DNA from: Salinimonas lutimaris
GTDB taxonomy: Bacteria; Pseudomonadota; Gammaproteobacteria; Enterobacterales; Alteromonadaceae
Assembly: GCF_005222225.1 (NCBI RefSeq)
Contig: NZ_CP036536.1
Location: 2,442,001 to 2,506,000 of the forward strand
Direction of reading: 5' to 3'
DNA length: 64,000 nucleotides
Shown here piece after piece: positions 17,906 through 27,170 of the stretch (position 1 is its first letter; every line of letters begins with the position of its first letter). Under the pieces are notes generated by a model, which searched no databases, had not been told where the DNA came from, and was given only the letters and a program-made list of their open reading frames with translations. The position numbers and the translations under genes were made by a program.

Positions 17906-18853
17906 CTAACCTGTTCTTTGCATTTTCTGAGAGCGCCACTTTCGTTTGCATAAGTCTATGCTGATTTTACTGGCAAATTGCGTTTCGACTCCAGCGACCA
18001 GCCACTGGAACTGTGCCTGATTTAATCCAAACCCTTCATAAAAGGAGGCCATCTCGTCAATAACACCTGATTTTTCTGATGCCATCTCATCAGCAGTGAC
18101 TGAAACAAGCTTGATATAATCGGCATATCTAAAAGGAAGTTGGTTGTCCTTCCCTCCATCACTGTTGTCACTCATAGGAAAGAGCGTTTGAGGCTGTAAG
18201 TTGAGTCTGGCAGCTGTTATTCGCTTTTTTATACTGGTGTGTTGTGAATTTTCTGGTGTTGCCGAAATATTCGACCTGACAGGATTTAAATCAACATACG
18301 CCATACAGGCAGCCAGAGAGCCTTCATCTAACAGCGCTTGCGACTTAAACCGCCCTTCCCAGAAGCGGCCAGTGCAGCCATCTTCTTTATTCGCGCGACG
18401 GGCAATAAATTCATTGAGTAACCGCATAAACCAACTGATATCGTAGAGTCTTTGCCGGTAAACTGATGCGATTTCTTCCACAGCGTTTAACTCACACGTC
18501 GACATATGACTTCGGTCATGAGTATTGATATACCGGTGGGTCAACAATGTCCCTTTGTGTAATCTATGCCAGCGCTGAATAATCTCAGTGGTTGTCCAGC
18601 TAAGCGCCTGCTCTTTGTTTACGTGTAAAACGAGATGAGTATGATTGCTCATCACTGCATAAGCGCAGATATCTATAGCGAAGATTTTTCCCAGAAATAA
18701 CAGTCTCTGCTCCACCCAGCCGCGCCGGTGTTCGTAGCTTTGGCCGGTCAGTTTGTCTTTGCCACATAAAAATGCTCTGCGTACACAGCGGGATACACAA
18801 TGGTAGTAGGGAGTATCTGATAAGGAAATCTGAGCTTTTCTGGGAGTAGGCAT
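17906..18853 (-). CDS. REP-associated tyrosine transposase (Y1_Tnp/RAYT family)
   Basis: HUH-superfamily single-strand nuclease of about 315 residues. The N-terminus PTPRKAQISLSDTPYYHCV leads into the Y1 transposase fold, with the metal-binding HxH motif in AYAVMSNHTHLVLHV. The conserved Tyr-rich and Arg-rich segments continue (LNEFIARRANKEDGCTGRFWEGRFKSQALLD, AYVDLNPVRSNIS). The latter is typical of RAYT-type proteins rather than of IS200/IS605 TnpA, which are about 150 residues. The start is ATG 18853; a GTG 4 codons upstream is possible. No accessory TnpB and no IS ends are seen. Such proteins are thought to move or spread REP palindromes rather than themselves; a role with the repeats of this window is inference. 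Confidence 0.85.
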   Translation of the reverse strand: MPTPRKAQISLSDTPYYHCVSRCVRRAFLCGKDKLTGQSYEHRRGWVEQRLLFLGKIFAIDICAYAVMSNHTHLVLHVNKEQALSWTTTEIIQRWHRLHKGTLLTHRYINTHDRSHMSTCELNAVEEIASVYRQRLYDISWFMRLLNEFIARRANKEDGCTGRFWEGRFKSQALLDEGSLAACMAYVDLNPVRSNISATPENSQHTSIKKRITAARLNLQPQTLFPMSDNSDGGKDNQLPFRYADYIKLVSVTADEMASEKSGVIDEMASFYEGFGLNQAQFQWLVAGVETQFASKISIDLCKRKWRSQKMQRTG

Positions 18854-18990
18854 TTCATCGAACACAGTGTGAGTTTTTTAATACCTTGCCAAAATCCTGT
18901 GAACTGATCGACTGTACCGTGTGACAGGCTGTGGGGGCTGCCAGGTATGCTTGCTGTTTAACGCTTCAGCCACCAAGCGACAATATAAAT

Positions 18991-19001
18991 ATGGATGTCC
19001 A
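18991..19001 (+). repeat. Right inverted flank of the RAYT gene
   Basis: ATGGATGTCCA, inverted relative to 17632-17642. It overlaps a small hairpin CCAGC-CTT-GCTGG (19000-19012), and GGGTGTCTG follows at 19031. The same 11-mer occurs in both units of the tandem repeat at 26236 and 26445. Confidence 0.5.
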
Positions 19002-19064
19002 GCCTTGCTGGCTGTGCATCAAAATTCTGTGGGTGTCTGATTGTGAGCTAGTCATATCCACCAG

Positions 19065-19090
19065 CCCAGGAGAAACGCCTTCCTCCTGGG
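19065..19090. other. Hairpin downstream of the quinone oxidoreductase gene
   Basis: CCCAGGAG and CTCCTGGG form a perfect 8-bp stem with a 10-base loop. No T-run follows on either strand, so it is not a standard intrinsic terminator. It may protect the 3' end of the mRNA or be another palindromic repeat. Confidence 0.45.
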
Positions 19091-19147
19091 TACTGATGTG
19101 CTTGCTTTGACGACTTTATTTTCGCGCTCACATTACCAGGTGACTGT

Positions 19148-20125
19148 TTACCAGGTAACTATGATTTTTCCCTGAGTATCATTTGCCTCGAGCCGGGCGT
19201 GCGCTTCGCCTACATTTTCCACATTGTAAACAGTGTCCAGATTGACTTTCAGCTCGCCGGTAGAAAATGCACCCAGAAATCTTTCTGTGAAACTGTCTAT
19301 TAACTGACGCTTGTACTCATCGGAGCGGCTTCGAAGTGTGGAGCCTTGCACCCGGGCGCGCTTCATCAGCATCAACCCCATATCGAGCTTATCTGCATAG
19401 CGACCGGCAAGCATAGCCAGATAAACAATCGTCCCGTCAACTGCCAGTGATTTCAAGTTACGGTTAAGATAATCTCCGGCTACAAAGTCAATAACTGTGT
19501 TCGCCCCCTCAGGCCACTTTTCTGCCAGTACTTCAGCAAAGTCCTGTTCCTTATAGTTAATCAAAACCGATGCTCCCATATTTTCGCAGTGGGCCAGTTT
19601 TTTTGCCGAAGAGGCCGTGGTTGCGGTGGTAACACCAGCCAGTCTGCACAACTGTAACCCGGCAAGACCAACACCTGATGCGCCGGCATGGATTAAAGCC
19701 TTGTCTCCCTGCCCGACCTGACCAATAGTAAACAGTACCTGATACGCAGTTAAAAACACTTCAGCCAAGCCTGCTGCTTCTTCCATGCTTACACCAGATG
19801 GCACGGGCATAACGTGCCCTTCATCTACCAAAGCCTGTTCGGCATAACCGCCACCTGGCATTAAACCGAAAACCTTGTCACCCACTTTCCAGCGTGTCAC
19901 ATCACTGCCTATATCAATCACTTCCCCGGATGCTTCCAGGCCAAGAACCTCGCTTTCACCCGGTGGTGGCGGGTAATTTCCCATTCGCTGCATGGTATCA
20001 GCCCGGTTTATACCAAAAGCATGCACTTTAATTTTTACCTGATGCGCTTTTGGTGTCGGTGCATCCATAGTCGCCAGCGACATTGCTGCAGGCCCTTGCC
20101 CCGAAACAAAATCAACAAATCTCAT
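19148..20125 (-). CDS. Zinc-type alcohol dehydrogenase-like NAD(P)H:quinone oxidoreductase
   Basis: A 325-residue soluble protein of the medium-chain dehydrogenase/reductase family, quinone oxidoreductase branch. It has the GroES-like N-terminal fold (VKIKVHAFGINRADTMQRMG, LGLEASGEV) and the Rossmann NADPH-binding motif (ALIHAGASGVGLAGLQLCRLAG, about 135-160). It lacks the catalytic and structural zinc Cys sets of true alcohol dehydrogenases. It resembles the PIG3/TP53I3-type quinone reductases. The start is ATG 20125 with GGGGT upstream, 10 codons downstream of an alternative start. It is divergent from rlmI. The physiological electron acceptor is unknown. Confidence 0.9.
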   Translation of the reverse strand: MRFVDFVSGQGPAAMSLATMDAPTPKAHQVKIKVHAFGINRADTMQRMGNYPPPPGESEVLGLEASGEVIDIGSDVTRWKVGDKVFGLMPGGGYAEQALVDEGHVMPVPSGVSMEEAAGLAEVFLTAYQVLFTIGQVGQGDKALIHAGASGVGLAGLQLCRLAGVTTATTASSAKKLAHCENMGASVLINYKEQDFAEVLAEKWPEGANTVIDFVAGDYLNRNLKSLAVDGTIVYLAMLAGRYADKLDMGLMLMKRARVQGSTLRSRSDEYKRQLIDSFTERFLGAFSTGELKVNLDTVYNVENVGEAHARLEANDTQGKIIVTW

Positions 20126-20227
20126 AATAACCCCATTATATTTTGGCCGTGACAAAGTCTACGTTGGTCTAGTGAAAACAGATGATAATCGCTATACTCG
20201 CGGCCTCTGTGTGTATTAGGTATCAGT

Positions 20228-21418
20228 ATGTCTGCAAGTATCATTCTTCAACCCGAACGGGAAAAATCCTTAAAACGCCGTCACCCCTGGGTGTTTGCCA
20301 GCGCGGTCGCCAATGTTAAAGGCCGTTGTCGGATGGGTGATACCGTGGATGTCTACAGTAGTCAGGGGGAATGGCTGGGCCGTGGCGCTTATTCTCCGGA
20401 GTCGCAGATTCGGGTTCGTATCTGGACCTTTAATCAACAGGAGCCGGTAGATAACGGCTTTTTTGTGCGTCGATTAGAACAGGCCATGTCGTTGCGTCGC
20501 AGTGTTCTGGATTTTACCAACACCAACAGCTACCGACTAATTGCCTCTGAATCTGACGGCCTTCCTGGTGTCACTATTGATGTATATAACACTGTAGCGG
20601 TGGTTCAGCTGCTTAGCGCCGGTGCTGATAAACAGCGTAAAAAAATAGTATGGGCCCTGAATAAAGTGCTGCCCGACTGCTCGGTTTATGAGCGTTCTGA
20701 TGTGGATGTCCGTAAAAAAGAAGGCCTTGAACCGGTCACCGGACCGCTATCAGGTGAACCGCCTCAGCAGGTCGAAATTCTGGAAAATAATCTTCGCATC
20801 AAGGTGGATATCATTAATGGCCATAAAACTGGCTTTTATCTGGACCAACGCGATAGCCGTGCCCGAGCTGGCCATTACGCAAAAGACAAGAGCGTGCTGA
20901 ATTGTTTTAGCTATACAGGCACATTTTCCTGCTACGCACTGGCAGGTGGCGCAACCAGTATCACTAATGTGGATGTATCTGACTCTGCTCTATCTCTTGC
21001 CGCTGAACACATTCGCTTGAATAATCTGGATGAGACAAAAGCTGAAATGGTCAATGGTGATGTGTTTGAGGTGTTACGTCAGTACCATGAGCAACAGCGC
21101 CAGTTTGAGATGGTTATTCTGGACCCGCCTAAATTTGTTGATAGCAAAGCGTCGCTGAATCGCGCTGCCCGTGGTTATAAAGATATCAACATGTATGGAA
21201 TCCATGCTGTAAAACCGGGCGGTTTCTTACTAACTTTCAGTTGCTCCGGCTTAATGCCAGCCGATCTGTTCCAAAAGATTGTCGCTGATGCAGCACTGGA
21301 TGCCGGCCGCACGGTGAAAATTGTTGAGCGCCTGACTCAGGCCTCCGACCATCCGGTCATCACGACTTATCCAGAAGGATATTATCTTAAAGGCCTGATC
21401 TGCCAGGTCATGGACTAG
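20228..21418 (+). CDS. rlmI: 23S rRNA (cytosine-1962-C5) methyltransferase RlmI
   Basis: SAM-dependent enzyme that makes m5C1962 in 23S rRNA. The 396-residue protein has an N-terminal PUA domain (REKSLKRRHPWVFASAVANV), a linker beta-strand domain and a C-terminal Rossmann methyltransferase. Motif I is in VLNCFSYTGTFSCYALAGGA, the acidic SAM ligand region in VDVSDSALSLA, and the catalytic motif in ILDPPKF. It is collinear with E. coli RlmI (YccW) throughout, including FSCSGLMPADLFQKI and DHPVITTYPEGYYLKG. AGGT lies 7 bases before the ATG. Ends at a bidirectional terminator shared with the convergent PilZ gene. Confidence 0.96.
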   Translation: MSASIILQPEREKSLKRRHPWVFASAVANVKGRCRMGDTVDVYSSQGEWLGRGAYSPESQIRVRIWTFNQQEPVDNGFFVRRLEQAMSLRRSVLDFTNTNSYRLIASESDGLPGVTIDVYNTVAVVQLLSAGADKQRKKIVWALNKVLPDCSVYERSDVDVRKKEGLEPVTGPLSGEPPQQVEILENNLRIKVDIINGHKTGFYLDQRDSRARAGHYAKDKSVLNCFSYTGTFSCYALAGGATSITNVDVSDSALSLAAEHIRLNNLDETKAEMVNGDVFEVLRQYHEQQRQFEMVILDPPKFVDSKASLNRAARGYKDINMYGIHAVKPGGFLLTFSCSGLMPADLFQKIVADAALDAGRTVKIVERLTQASDHPVITTYPEGYYLKGLICQVMD

Positions 21419-21426
21419 GCACAACA

Positions 21427-21457
21427 AAAGCACTGGTAAATTTATTGCCAGTGCTTT
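21427..21457. terminator. Bidirectional terminator between rlmI and the PilZ gene
   Basis: AAAGCACTGG and CCAGTGCTTT form a perfect 10-bp stem with an 11-base loop, located between the convergent stops. Confidence 0.85.
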
Positions 21458-21481
21458 AACTGCTTTTCATCAAACAGACAT

Positions 21482-21784
21482 TTATTTCATTTCTGAAATT
21501 TCAATACCTATCACACAGCTATTGTCAGACTCCTGGACGCAGCGAACCACAGTTGCTACCGCAGACAAGGACGGGATTTGAGAACTGGTAGACTCGATCG
21601 ATACTTTTACCTGAGTGCCCAGTTCAACCGATGGCTCATCCACTTCTAAAGACATGCCGGTAGCGCTGATATCTTTGCACACGGCCTGCAATGTACGGCT
21701 GGACTCATCATCGTTAATCTGCACCTGACAAGGTGAGTTAACCATCATTCTGAAAAAGTTACGCTTATCGTCGTATCCCAACAT
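21482..21784 (-). CDS. PilZ domain protein (c-di-GMP receptor)
   Basis: A 100-residue single-domain protein. Both halves of the c-di-GMP binding signature are intact: RNFFR (R8-R12, RxxxR) and DISATG (38-43, DxSxxG). The beta-barrel core follows (GTQVKVSIES, VVRCVQESDNSCVIGIEIS). The start is ATG 21784, with AGGAG 7 bases upstream; the open frame extends 36 codons further but without a ribosome site or conservation. A stand-alone PilZ protein would sense c-di-GMP and act on a partner protein, which the context does not reveal. Confidence 0.9.
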   Translation of the reverse strand: MLGYDDKRNFFRMMVNSPCQVQINDDESSRTLQAVCKDISATGMSLEVDEPSVELGTQVKVSIESTSSQIPSLSAVATVVRCVQESDNSCVIGIEISEMK

Positions 21785-21955
21785 TCTACTTCTCCTGACT
21801 GCTACGCCATATGGAACTGAATTATCATTAACTATCTCGTTATAGGGGGTGAGCGAAACCTTGTCAACTGATCTGCCCGGCACCTCTCCCAACCTAATGA
21901 ATATAGCTGTTTTTTTTCATCTTCGCTTCATTACGTAGCAGTATCGATTTTAGGC

Positions 21956-24900
21956 TTAAAACTCAGCAATAAAATTGTGAATACGCTTTGCAGAAATCGG
22001 ATATGCCGTCCCCAGTTGCTGGGCAAATAAGGAAACACGTAATTCCTCAATCATCCATCGGACATCCACTAATGACTGCGGTGCTTTCCCAGTCGGATAC
22101 TTTTTCAATGCCCGTTCAAAATCATCCTGCACTTTTTCTATGGCAAGTTGTGCCTGTCTGTCTTTGGTCGGATCCACCGGTAATTTTTCCAGCCTGCGGG
22201 CCAGCGCTTTTAAGTACCGGTTCCAGTCTGCCAGCCTGTCTGCGCCGATGTCACTGACAAACCCGGCATAAACCAGACTGCTCAGATGCGCTTTGACATC
22301 GCCCATCGCACTGACCATCGTCAGAGGCACGCTACCCTTCATCTGCTTTTGACACTGATGTGCCAGTGTCAGTCCGGTTTCCACTTGCTGCGCAATATCC
22401 AGAACCTTGTCATTGATATTAGCTCGCACATGATCAACACAGGCAGTGAAGCGCCTGTCATCACGAATTACTGTCCCGGCCGATGAGGCTTCATATTCGG
22501 CGCGTAGCGCATCAATTCCGGCAAAAATGCAGTCGTCAATCAGAGCTTTAACCTGCCCGAACGGATTGAAATACAACCCCAGTTTGGCTTTATTCGGCAA
22601 TTTACTTTGTAAGTGGCCAAGAGGCGATGGGATCGCATTTTTAATCAACACGTTAACGCCCTGATGATGTAACTGGCGCGCTTTGTCGGCTTCATCAACC
22701 AGTACGATATCAACCTTGTCACCCTTACGTACCAAAGCCGGGAATGCCTGAACTTCAAAGCCCCCCACTTTTTGTACAAAAGTTTCTGGTAGCGAATCAA
22801 AATCCCATTCCGTCAGCCCTTTTCGTTCGAGTTCCGGTGTCGCGGCTTTGGTAAAAGTTTGCTGCACCTTGCCCTGGCACTGCTCTTTTAGCGTGTGCAG
22901 ATCGTCTCCTGATGCAATGACTGTCCGATCTTCTTTAACCACCGCAAAATGCATTTTCAGGTGGGTGTCCACTTGTTCAAAGTTCCAGTCTTCTGGCTCA
23001 ACAGTGATTCCGGTCATCTTGCGTAATTTACTGGTCAGGGCTTCAAGCAGAGCCACCGGCCGGCCATTTTTATCCTGCGGGTCAATATCCGCCATACAGG
23101 CATCGGCAAAATTGGGGGCCGGCACAAAGTTGCGTCGCAAACGCTTCGGTAAACTTTTGATCAGCGCCACAATCAGCTCATGACGAAGGCCCGGCACCTG
23201 CCAGTCAAATCCCACATCCGCTACCTGATTAAGCACCGGCAGCGGTATGTTAACGGTCACCCCGTCATCCTTTGCATTAGGTTCAAAATGGTAGGTCAGT
23301 GGCAGCGTCAGATTGCCCTGCTTCCACACATCAGGATAACCATTTTCCATGGCATCAGGCTGATCACGATATACATCCGCCTCGGTGAATGTCAGTGCAA
23401 CTGACTGATGATGCTGGCGATACCACTTTTTAAACGCGGCTTCATTGTTTACCTCTTCAGGCAGGCGTGCGGCGTAAAACTCCACCAGTGTCTGCTCTTC
23501 TACAATCAGGTCACGACGCCGTGTTTTTTGTTCAAGCTCATCAGCCTGGGCCAGTAGCGCCTGGTTATCTCGTAAAAAGGCATAGTCCAGTTTGGTATCG
23601 CCGTTAACCAGAGCCTCACGTATAAACAGTTCCTGACAAAGTGCCGGATCCAACTGGCTATAGACTACTGGACGTTTGGGAATAATCGGCAGTCCGAACA
23701 GGCTAACCTTTTCGTACGCGATAACCGCACCACGCTTTTTCGACCAGTGCGGTTCAGAGTAATTTGACTGAGTAAGATGGGTGGCCAGTGGCTCAATCCA
23801 GTTGGGATCAATGCGGGCATTAATTCGCGCAAACAATTTTGAGGTTTCTACCAATTCGGCAGACATCACCCACTTGGGCTGCTTTTTAGCCAGCCCGGAG
23901 CCGGGAAAAATCATAAAACGGGTATTTCGTGCACCCAGATATTCGCGCTCTTTATCTTTGGTACCGATATGGGATAACAGCCCGGAACAAATAGCCTGAT
24001 GCACAGACTGAAAATCTGCCGCCTGATTACTCAGCCCCATATTGAGCTCTGCCAGTGATTTTTTCAGCTGACTGACAATATCCTGCCATTCGCGCATACG
24101 CAGATAATTAATAAAATTGCTTTTACACCATTTGCGCAGCTGATTGTTTGTCAGGCTGTTTTGCTGCTCACGAAAAGCATTCCAGGTGTTCAGCAGACTG
24201 ATAAAATCAGAGTCTTTATCTGCCCGCTCATTGTGGGCTTCATCAGCCGCTTGTTTTTTGTCTGACGGCCGTTCCCTGGGATCCTGAATCGACAGCCCGG
24301 CTGCGATGATCATCACTTCGCGCAGCGCATTGGTTTTATTGGCTTCCAGCACCATGCGGGCATAACGAGGATCAATAGGTAACCTCGCGATTTGACGGCC
24401 TGACGGCGTTAACCGGGCTTTATCCTTATCCCGGCTTATCGCCTGAATCTCTTCGAGTAAACGAAAACCATCATTAATATTACGGTTATCCGGTGGCTGA
24501 ACAAAGGGAAAACGACTGATTTCGCCCAAGCCCAGGGCCAGCATTTGCAGAATCACAGAAGCCAGATTTGTACGCAGAATTTCCGGATCGGTAAATTCAG
24601 GCCGGCCCAGATAATCGTCCTCACTGTACAACCGGATACAAATACCTTCAGACACCCGTCCACAACGACCGGCACGCTGATTAGCCGAGGCCTGGGAAAT
24701 GGCCTCTATCGGCAAACGCTGTACTTTAGAACGGGCGCTGTAACGCGAGATGCGGGCTGTTCCCGGGTCAATGACATATTTTATTCCCGGTACGGTCAGT
24801 GACGTTTCAGCCACATTGGTCGCCAGTACAATCCGCCGCCCGCCATGAGGCTGGAAAATCCGGTTTTGTTCAGCGGCTGAAAGTCTGGCATATAGCGGCA

Positions 24901-25846
24901 CAATTTCTGTCGCACAATATTTTTGCTTCTCAAGTGCATCCTGAGTATCGCGGATTTCGCGCTCCCCGCTTAAAAATACCAGAATATCGCCGCTTGACTC
25001 ACGGCCCAGCTCATTAACCGCTTCAACAATAGCGTCTGTCTGATCAAGATCATCACCCAGCTCCTCAGCCGGACGGTATCGAATCTCTACCGGATACGTA
25101 CGCCCGCTGACTTCAATAATGGGCGCATTACTGAAGTGACGGGAGAACCGCTCCGGGTCGATAGTGGCCGACGTGATGATCAACTTTAAGTCAGGACGTT
25201 TGGACAGTAATTGCGTCAGATAACCAAGCAAAAAATCAATATTCAGGCTGCGCTCGTGCGCTTCATCGATAATGATGGTGTCGTACTGATTCAAAAAACG
25301 GTCTTGCTGCATTTCCGCCAACAGCATCCCGTCGGTCATCAGTTTGACATAACTGGACTCACTGACGTTATCTGAAAACCGAATTTTAAAACCAACTTTT
25401 TCGCCCAGCGGGGTATCAAGCTCCTCAGCAATCCGGCTTGCCACACTACGAGCCGCCAGACGTCGAGGCTGAGTGTGGGCAATCATGCCATCAACACCCC
25501 GCCCAAGCTCCAGACAAATCTTGGGCAATTGTGTTGTTTTACCCGAGCCTGTTTCACCGGCAACAATCACAACCTGATTTTCAGCAATCGCTTTTTTTAT
25601 ATCGTCTTTTTTATCGCTAACAGGTAATGGCGGATAAACAATATCAGGCAGGTTTTCTTCACGCAGGGCACGACGCTGTTGCGAGGACGTTATCGCATGC
25701 TGCAGTTTTTCCAGCGCATCCACAGACGGATTATTGCGCGATAATTGCGAAATGCGCCGCTGTAAGCGAAAGCGATCTGACCCCATGACGGTGGCCAGCT
25801 CCTGTTTTAACTGTGTAACTGAAACCGGTGTTGTACCTGAATCCAA
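21956..25846 (-). CDS. hrpA: ATP-dependent RNA helicase HrpA
   Basis: DEAH-box helicase of about 1296 residues (E. coli 1300). Landmarks are Walker A GETGSGKTTQ, motif II DEAHERSLNIDFL, motif III SATID, motif V TNVAETSLTVPGI and motif VI QRAGRCGRV. They are followed by the winged-helix/HA2/OB modules and the long HrpA-specific DUF3418 C-terminal region (RNFVPAPNFADA, LPNKAKLGLYFNPFGQVKALIDDCI). It acts on mRNA and on stalled ribosomes. The start is set at TTG 25846: AAGGA lies 7 bases upstream and the N-terminus then aligns in length with E. coli HrpA. The frame is open to a GTG at 25960 that has no Shine-Dalgarno. Both alternatives keep all domains. Confidence 0.93.
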   Translation of the reverse strand: MDSGTTPVSVTQLKQELATVMGSDRFRLQRRISQLSRNNPSVDALEKLQHAITSSQQRRALREENLPDIVYPPLPVSDKKDDIKKAIAENQVVIVAGETGSGKTTQLPKICLELGRGVDGMIAHTQPRRLAARSVASRIAEELDTPLGEKVGFKIRFSDNVSESSYVKLMTDGMLLAEMQQDRFLNQYDTIIIDEAHERSLNIDFLLGYLTQLLSKRPDLKLIITSATIDPERFSRHFSNAPIIEVSGRTYPVEIRYRPAEELGDDLDQTDAIVEAVNELGRESSGDILVFLSGEREIRDTQDALEKQKYCATEIVPLYARLSAAEQNRIFQPHGGRRIVLATNVAETSLTVPGIKYVIDPGTARISRYSARSKVQRLPIEAISQASANQRAGRCGRVSEGICIRLYSEDDYLGRPEFTDPEILRTNLASVILQMLALGLGEISRFPFVQPPDNRNINDGFRLLEEIQAISRDKDKARLTPSGRQIARLPIDPRYARMVLEANKTNALREVMIIAAGLSIQDPRERPSDKKQAADEAHNERADKDSDFISLLNTWNAFREQQNSLTNNQLRKWCKSNFINYLRMREWQDIVSQLKKSLAELNMGLSNQAADFQSVHQAICSGLLSHIGTKDKEREYLGARNTRFMIFPGSGLAKKQPKWVMSAELVETSKLFARINARIDPNWIEPLATHLTQSNYSEPHWSKKRGAVIAYEKVSLFGLPIIPKRPVVYSQLDPALCQELFIREALVNGDTKLDYAFLRDNQALLAQADELEQKTRRRDLIVEEQTLVEFYAARLPEEVNNEAAFKKWYRQHHQSVALTFTEADVYRDQPDAMENGYPDVWKQGNLTLPLTYHFEPNAKDDGVTVNIPLPVLNQVADVGFDWQVPGLRHELIVALIKSLPKRLRRNFVPAPNFADACMADIDPQDKNGRPVALLEALTSKLRKMTGITVEPEDWNFEQVDTHLKMHFAVVKEDRTVIASGDDLHTLKEQCQGKVQQTFTKAATPELERKGLTEWDFDSLPETFVQKVGGFEVQAFPALVRKGDKVDIVLVDEADKARQLHHQGVNVLIKNAIPSPLGHLQSKLPNKAKLGLYFNPFGQVKALIDDCIFAGIDALRAEYEASSAGTVIRDDRRFTACVDHVRANINDKVLDIAQQVETGLTLAHQCQKQMKGSVPLTMVSAMGDVKAHLSSLVYAGFVSDIGADRLADWNRYLKALARRLEKLPVDPTKDRQAQLAIEKVQDDFERALKKYPTGKAPQSLVDVRWMIEELRVSLFAQQLGTAYPISAKRIHNFIAEF

Positions 25847-26091
25847 TGCCAAATCCTTAACGTGGTGCCTGCTGACTTTCAAATGACCCGTGATCCTAGG
25901 GAAAACGGGCTCGCTTTTCCAGTATTTAGTGCCAGGACGCCTTAACAACAAGGCCGTCACGTGATTTTAGTAACCACAAAGGGCGCAGAGTTCGAAGAAG
26001 GATGAATTGTGAGTCCGGTTTTATTGTGACTGTCTGCCTACCCACCCCGGATGAGTGTACCTGTCCGTTTAAATAGTGGTGACTGTCCGCC
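25847..26091. other. Upstream region of hrpA with repeat-family motifs
   Basis: Holds GTGACTGTCTG (26027-26037), CCTGTCCG (26060-26067) and GTGACTGTCCG (26079-26089), all in plus orientation, leading into the tandem duplication at 26092. No gene is supported. Confidence 0.4.
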
Positions 26092-26300
26092 CATCGACTC
26101 CGGATGGGATGTCTGTCCAGACTAGTCAGTGTGTGTCCATTAAGATTGATTGAGATTGCTATTCAGGCGTCAGGCAAGGTTGTGACTGGCCGATTTTTTC
26201 TTCATGCCTGTCCAGTATTGACCCAGTTTTGATTTATGGATGTCCACCGGTAAATCTACAGGAGTGGCGGTCAGTGAACAGTGCCTGTCTTGTGATAAGC
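26092..26300 (+). repeat. Tandem 209-bp direct repeat, unit A
   Basis: Starts CATCGACTCCGGATGGG and contains, all in the plus orientation, GTCTGTCCAG (26111), GTGTGTCCAT (26131), GCCTGTCCAG (26206), ATGGATGTCCACC (26236) and GTGCCTGTCT (26281). It is followed head to tail by unit B with only scattered differences. Confidence 0.88.
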
Positions 26301-26510
26301 CATCAACTCCGAATGGGGTGCCTGTCCAGACTAGTCAGTGTGTGTCCATTAAGATTGATTGAGGTTGCTATTCAGGCGTCAGGTTAGGTTGTGACTGCCC
26401 GATTTTTGCTTCATGCCTGTCCAGTATTGACCCAGTTTTGATTTATGGATGTCCACCGGCAAATCTATAGAAATAGCGGTCAGTGAACAGGACCTGGCCT
26501 GTGGTAAGCC
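26301..26510 (+). repeat. Tandem 209-bp direct repeat, unit B
   Basis: Second copy of the unit at 26092, offset exactly 209 bases for the shared TGTCC motifs (26114 to 26323, 26236 to 26445). It differs from unit A at roughly one base in fifteen. The similarity stops at about GGTAAGCC (26503-26510). Confidence 0.88.
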
Positions 26511-26750
26511 ATTTGATATTCAGGAGAATACGGCTGGGGGTACTGATGGTGTGTCAGAAACTGGCTGGATGTATCCTCACTGGCGCCGGGCCCGTGCATC
26601 GCCAATAGCCTGCTGGGTGGTACAGGCTGCACCACAATGTAATGCCATCGGCCAACCAGAACTTCAAGCTGGTCGATAGCAAGGCCCTGGCAGGGGTTAG
26701 CGGAAACCTCGTGGTATCAAATAAGCACTAAGCGTGCTGGCAACAGGCTG
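26511..26750. other. Intergenic stretch without a supported gene
   Basis: About 240 bases of fairly GC-rich sequence between the tandem repeats and the CBS gene. A short frame ending at TAA 26730 (reading NQNFKLVDSKALAGV) looks somewhat protein-like but has no start or ribosome site. A decayed gene end is possible, not shown. Confidence 0.3.
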
Positions 26751-27170
26751 CTAACCGACAGCCTGATACCCTGAGCTTAATTGTTTATCAATCGCTTTTA
26801 ACACAGCAGTACGATTAATACTGCCCACCAGAATGCCATCGTCATCCACCACCGGATACACTCGTGGCTTTTCTTTTAGCAGGGTTTGCGCCAGTTCAAT
26901 CACCGACAAATAGGGCTTCACGCTCAGGGCCGGCGTTTGCATGATGTCTTTCACCCGACAGACCTGCTCACGGTAGTAACAGGACTCCACCATTTGCTTG
27001 ATACAGTCCTGCTCAGACAAAAAGCCCACCAGTTTTCCCCGCGGGCTGACCACAGCCCCACCCGATTGACCACTGTTAAGCAATGCTTCCACCGCTTCAG
27101 CCACAGGCATGTCCTCAAGTAAACGAACAGGATGATGGTTCATATAATCACAGACTTGTAGCGATTCCAT
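26751..27170 (-). CDS. CBS-domain pair protein
   Basis: A 139-residue protein made of two CBS domains and little else: CBS1 at about 8-62 (MNHHPVRLLEDMPVAEAVEALLNSG, GGAVVSPRGKLVGFLSEQDCIKQM) and CBS2 at about 75-130 (MQTPALSVKPYLSVIELAQTLL, YPVVDDDGILVGSINRTAVLKAI). Such stand-alone Bateman modules bind adenosine nucleotides and regulate partners. AGGGGG lies 5 bases before the ATG. It stands alone between a repeat region and the isoaspartyl peptidase gene, so no partner is suggested. Confidence 0.9.
   Translation of the reverse strand: MESLQVCDYMNHHPVRLLEDMPVAEAVEALLNSGQSGGAVVSPRGKLVGFLSEQDCIKQMVESCYYREQVCRVKDIMQTPALSVKPYLSVIELAQTLLKEKPRVYPVVDDDGILVGSINRTAVLKAIDKQLSSGYQAVG

Noticed and set aside
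17673..17951. 92-codon minus-strand open frame after the transposase gene
   Set aside because: It overlaps the transposase 3' end in another frame, has no Shine-Dalgarno and contains repeat-motif sequence.
22963..22975. GTGGGTGTCCA inside hrpA, and GTGACTGTCC inside the flavoprotein (38510) and ATPase (33118) genes
   Set aside because: Isolated, in conserved coding sequence, and expected at this frequency by chance; not counted as repeat copies.
26449..26679. 76-codon plus-strand open frame
   Set aside because: It starts inside repeat unit B (a variable repeat), has no ribosome site and no recognisable domain.
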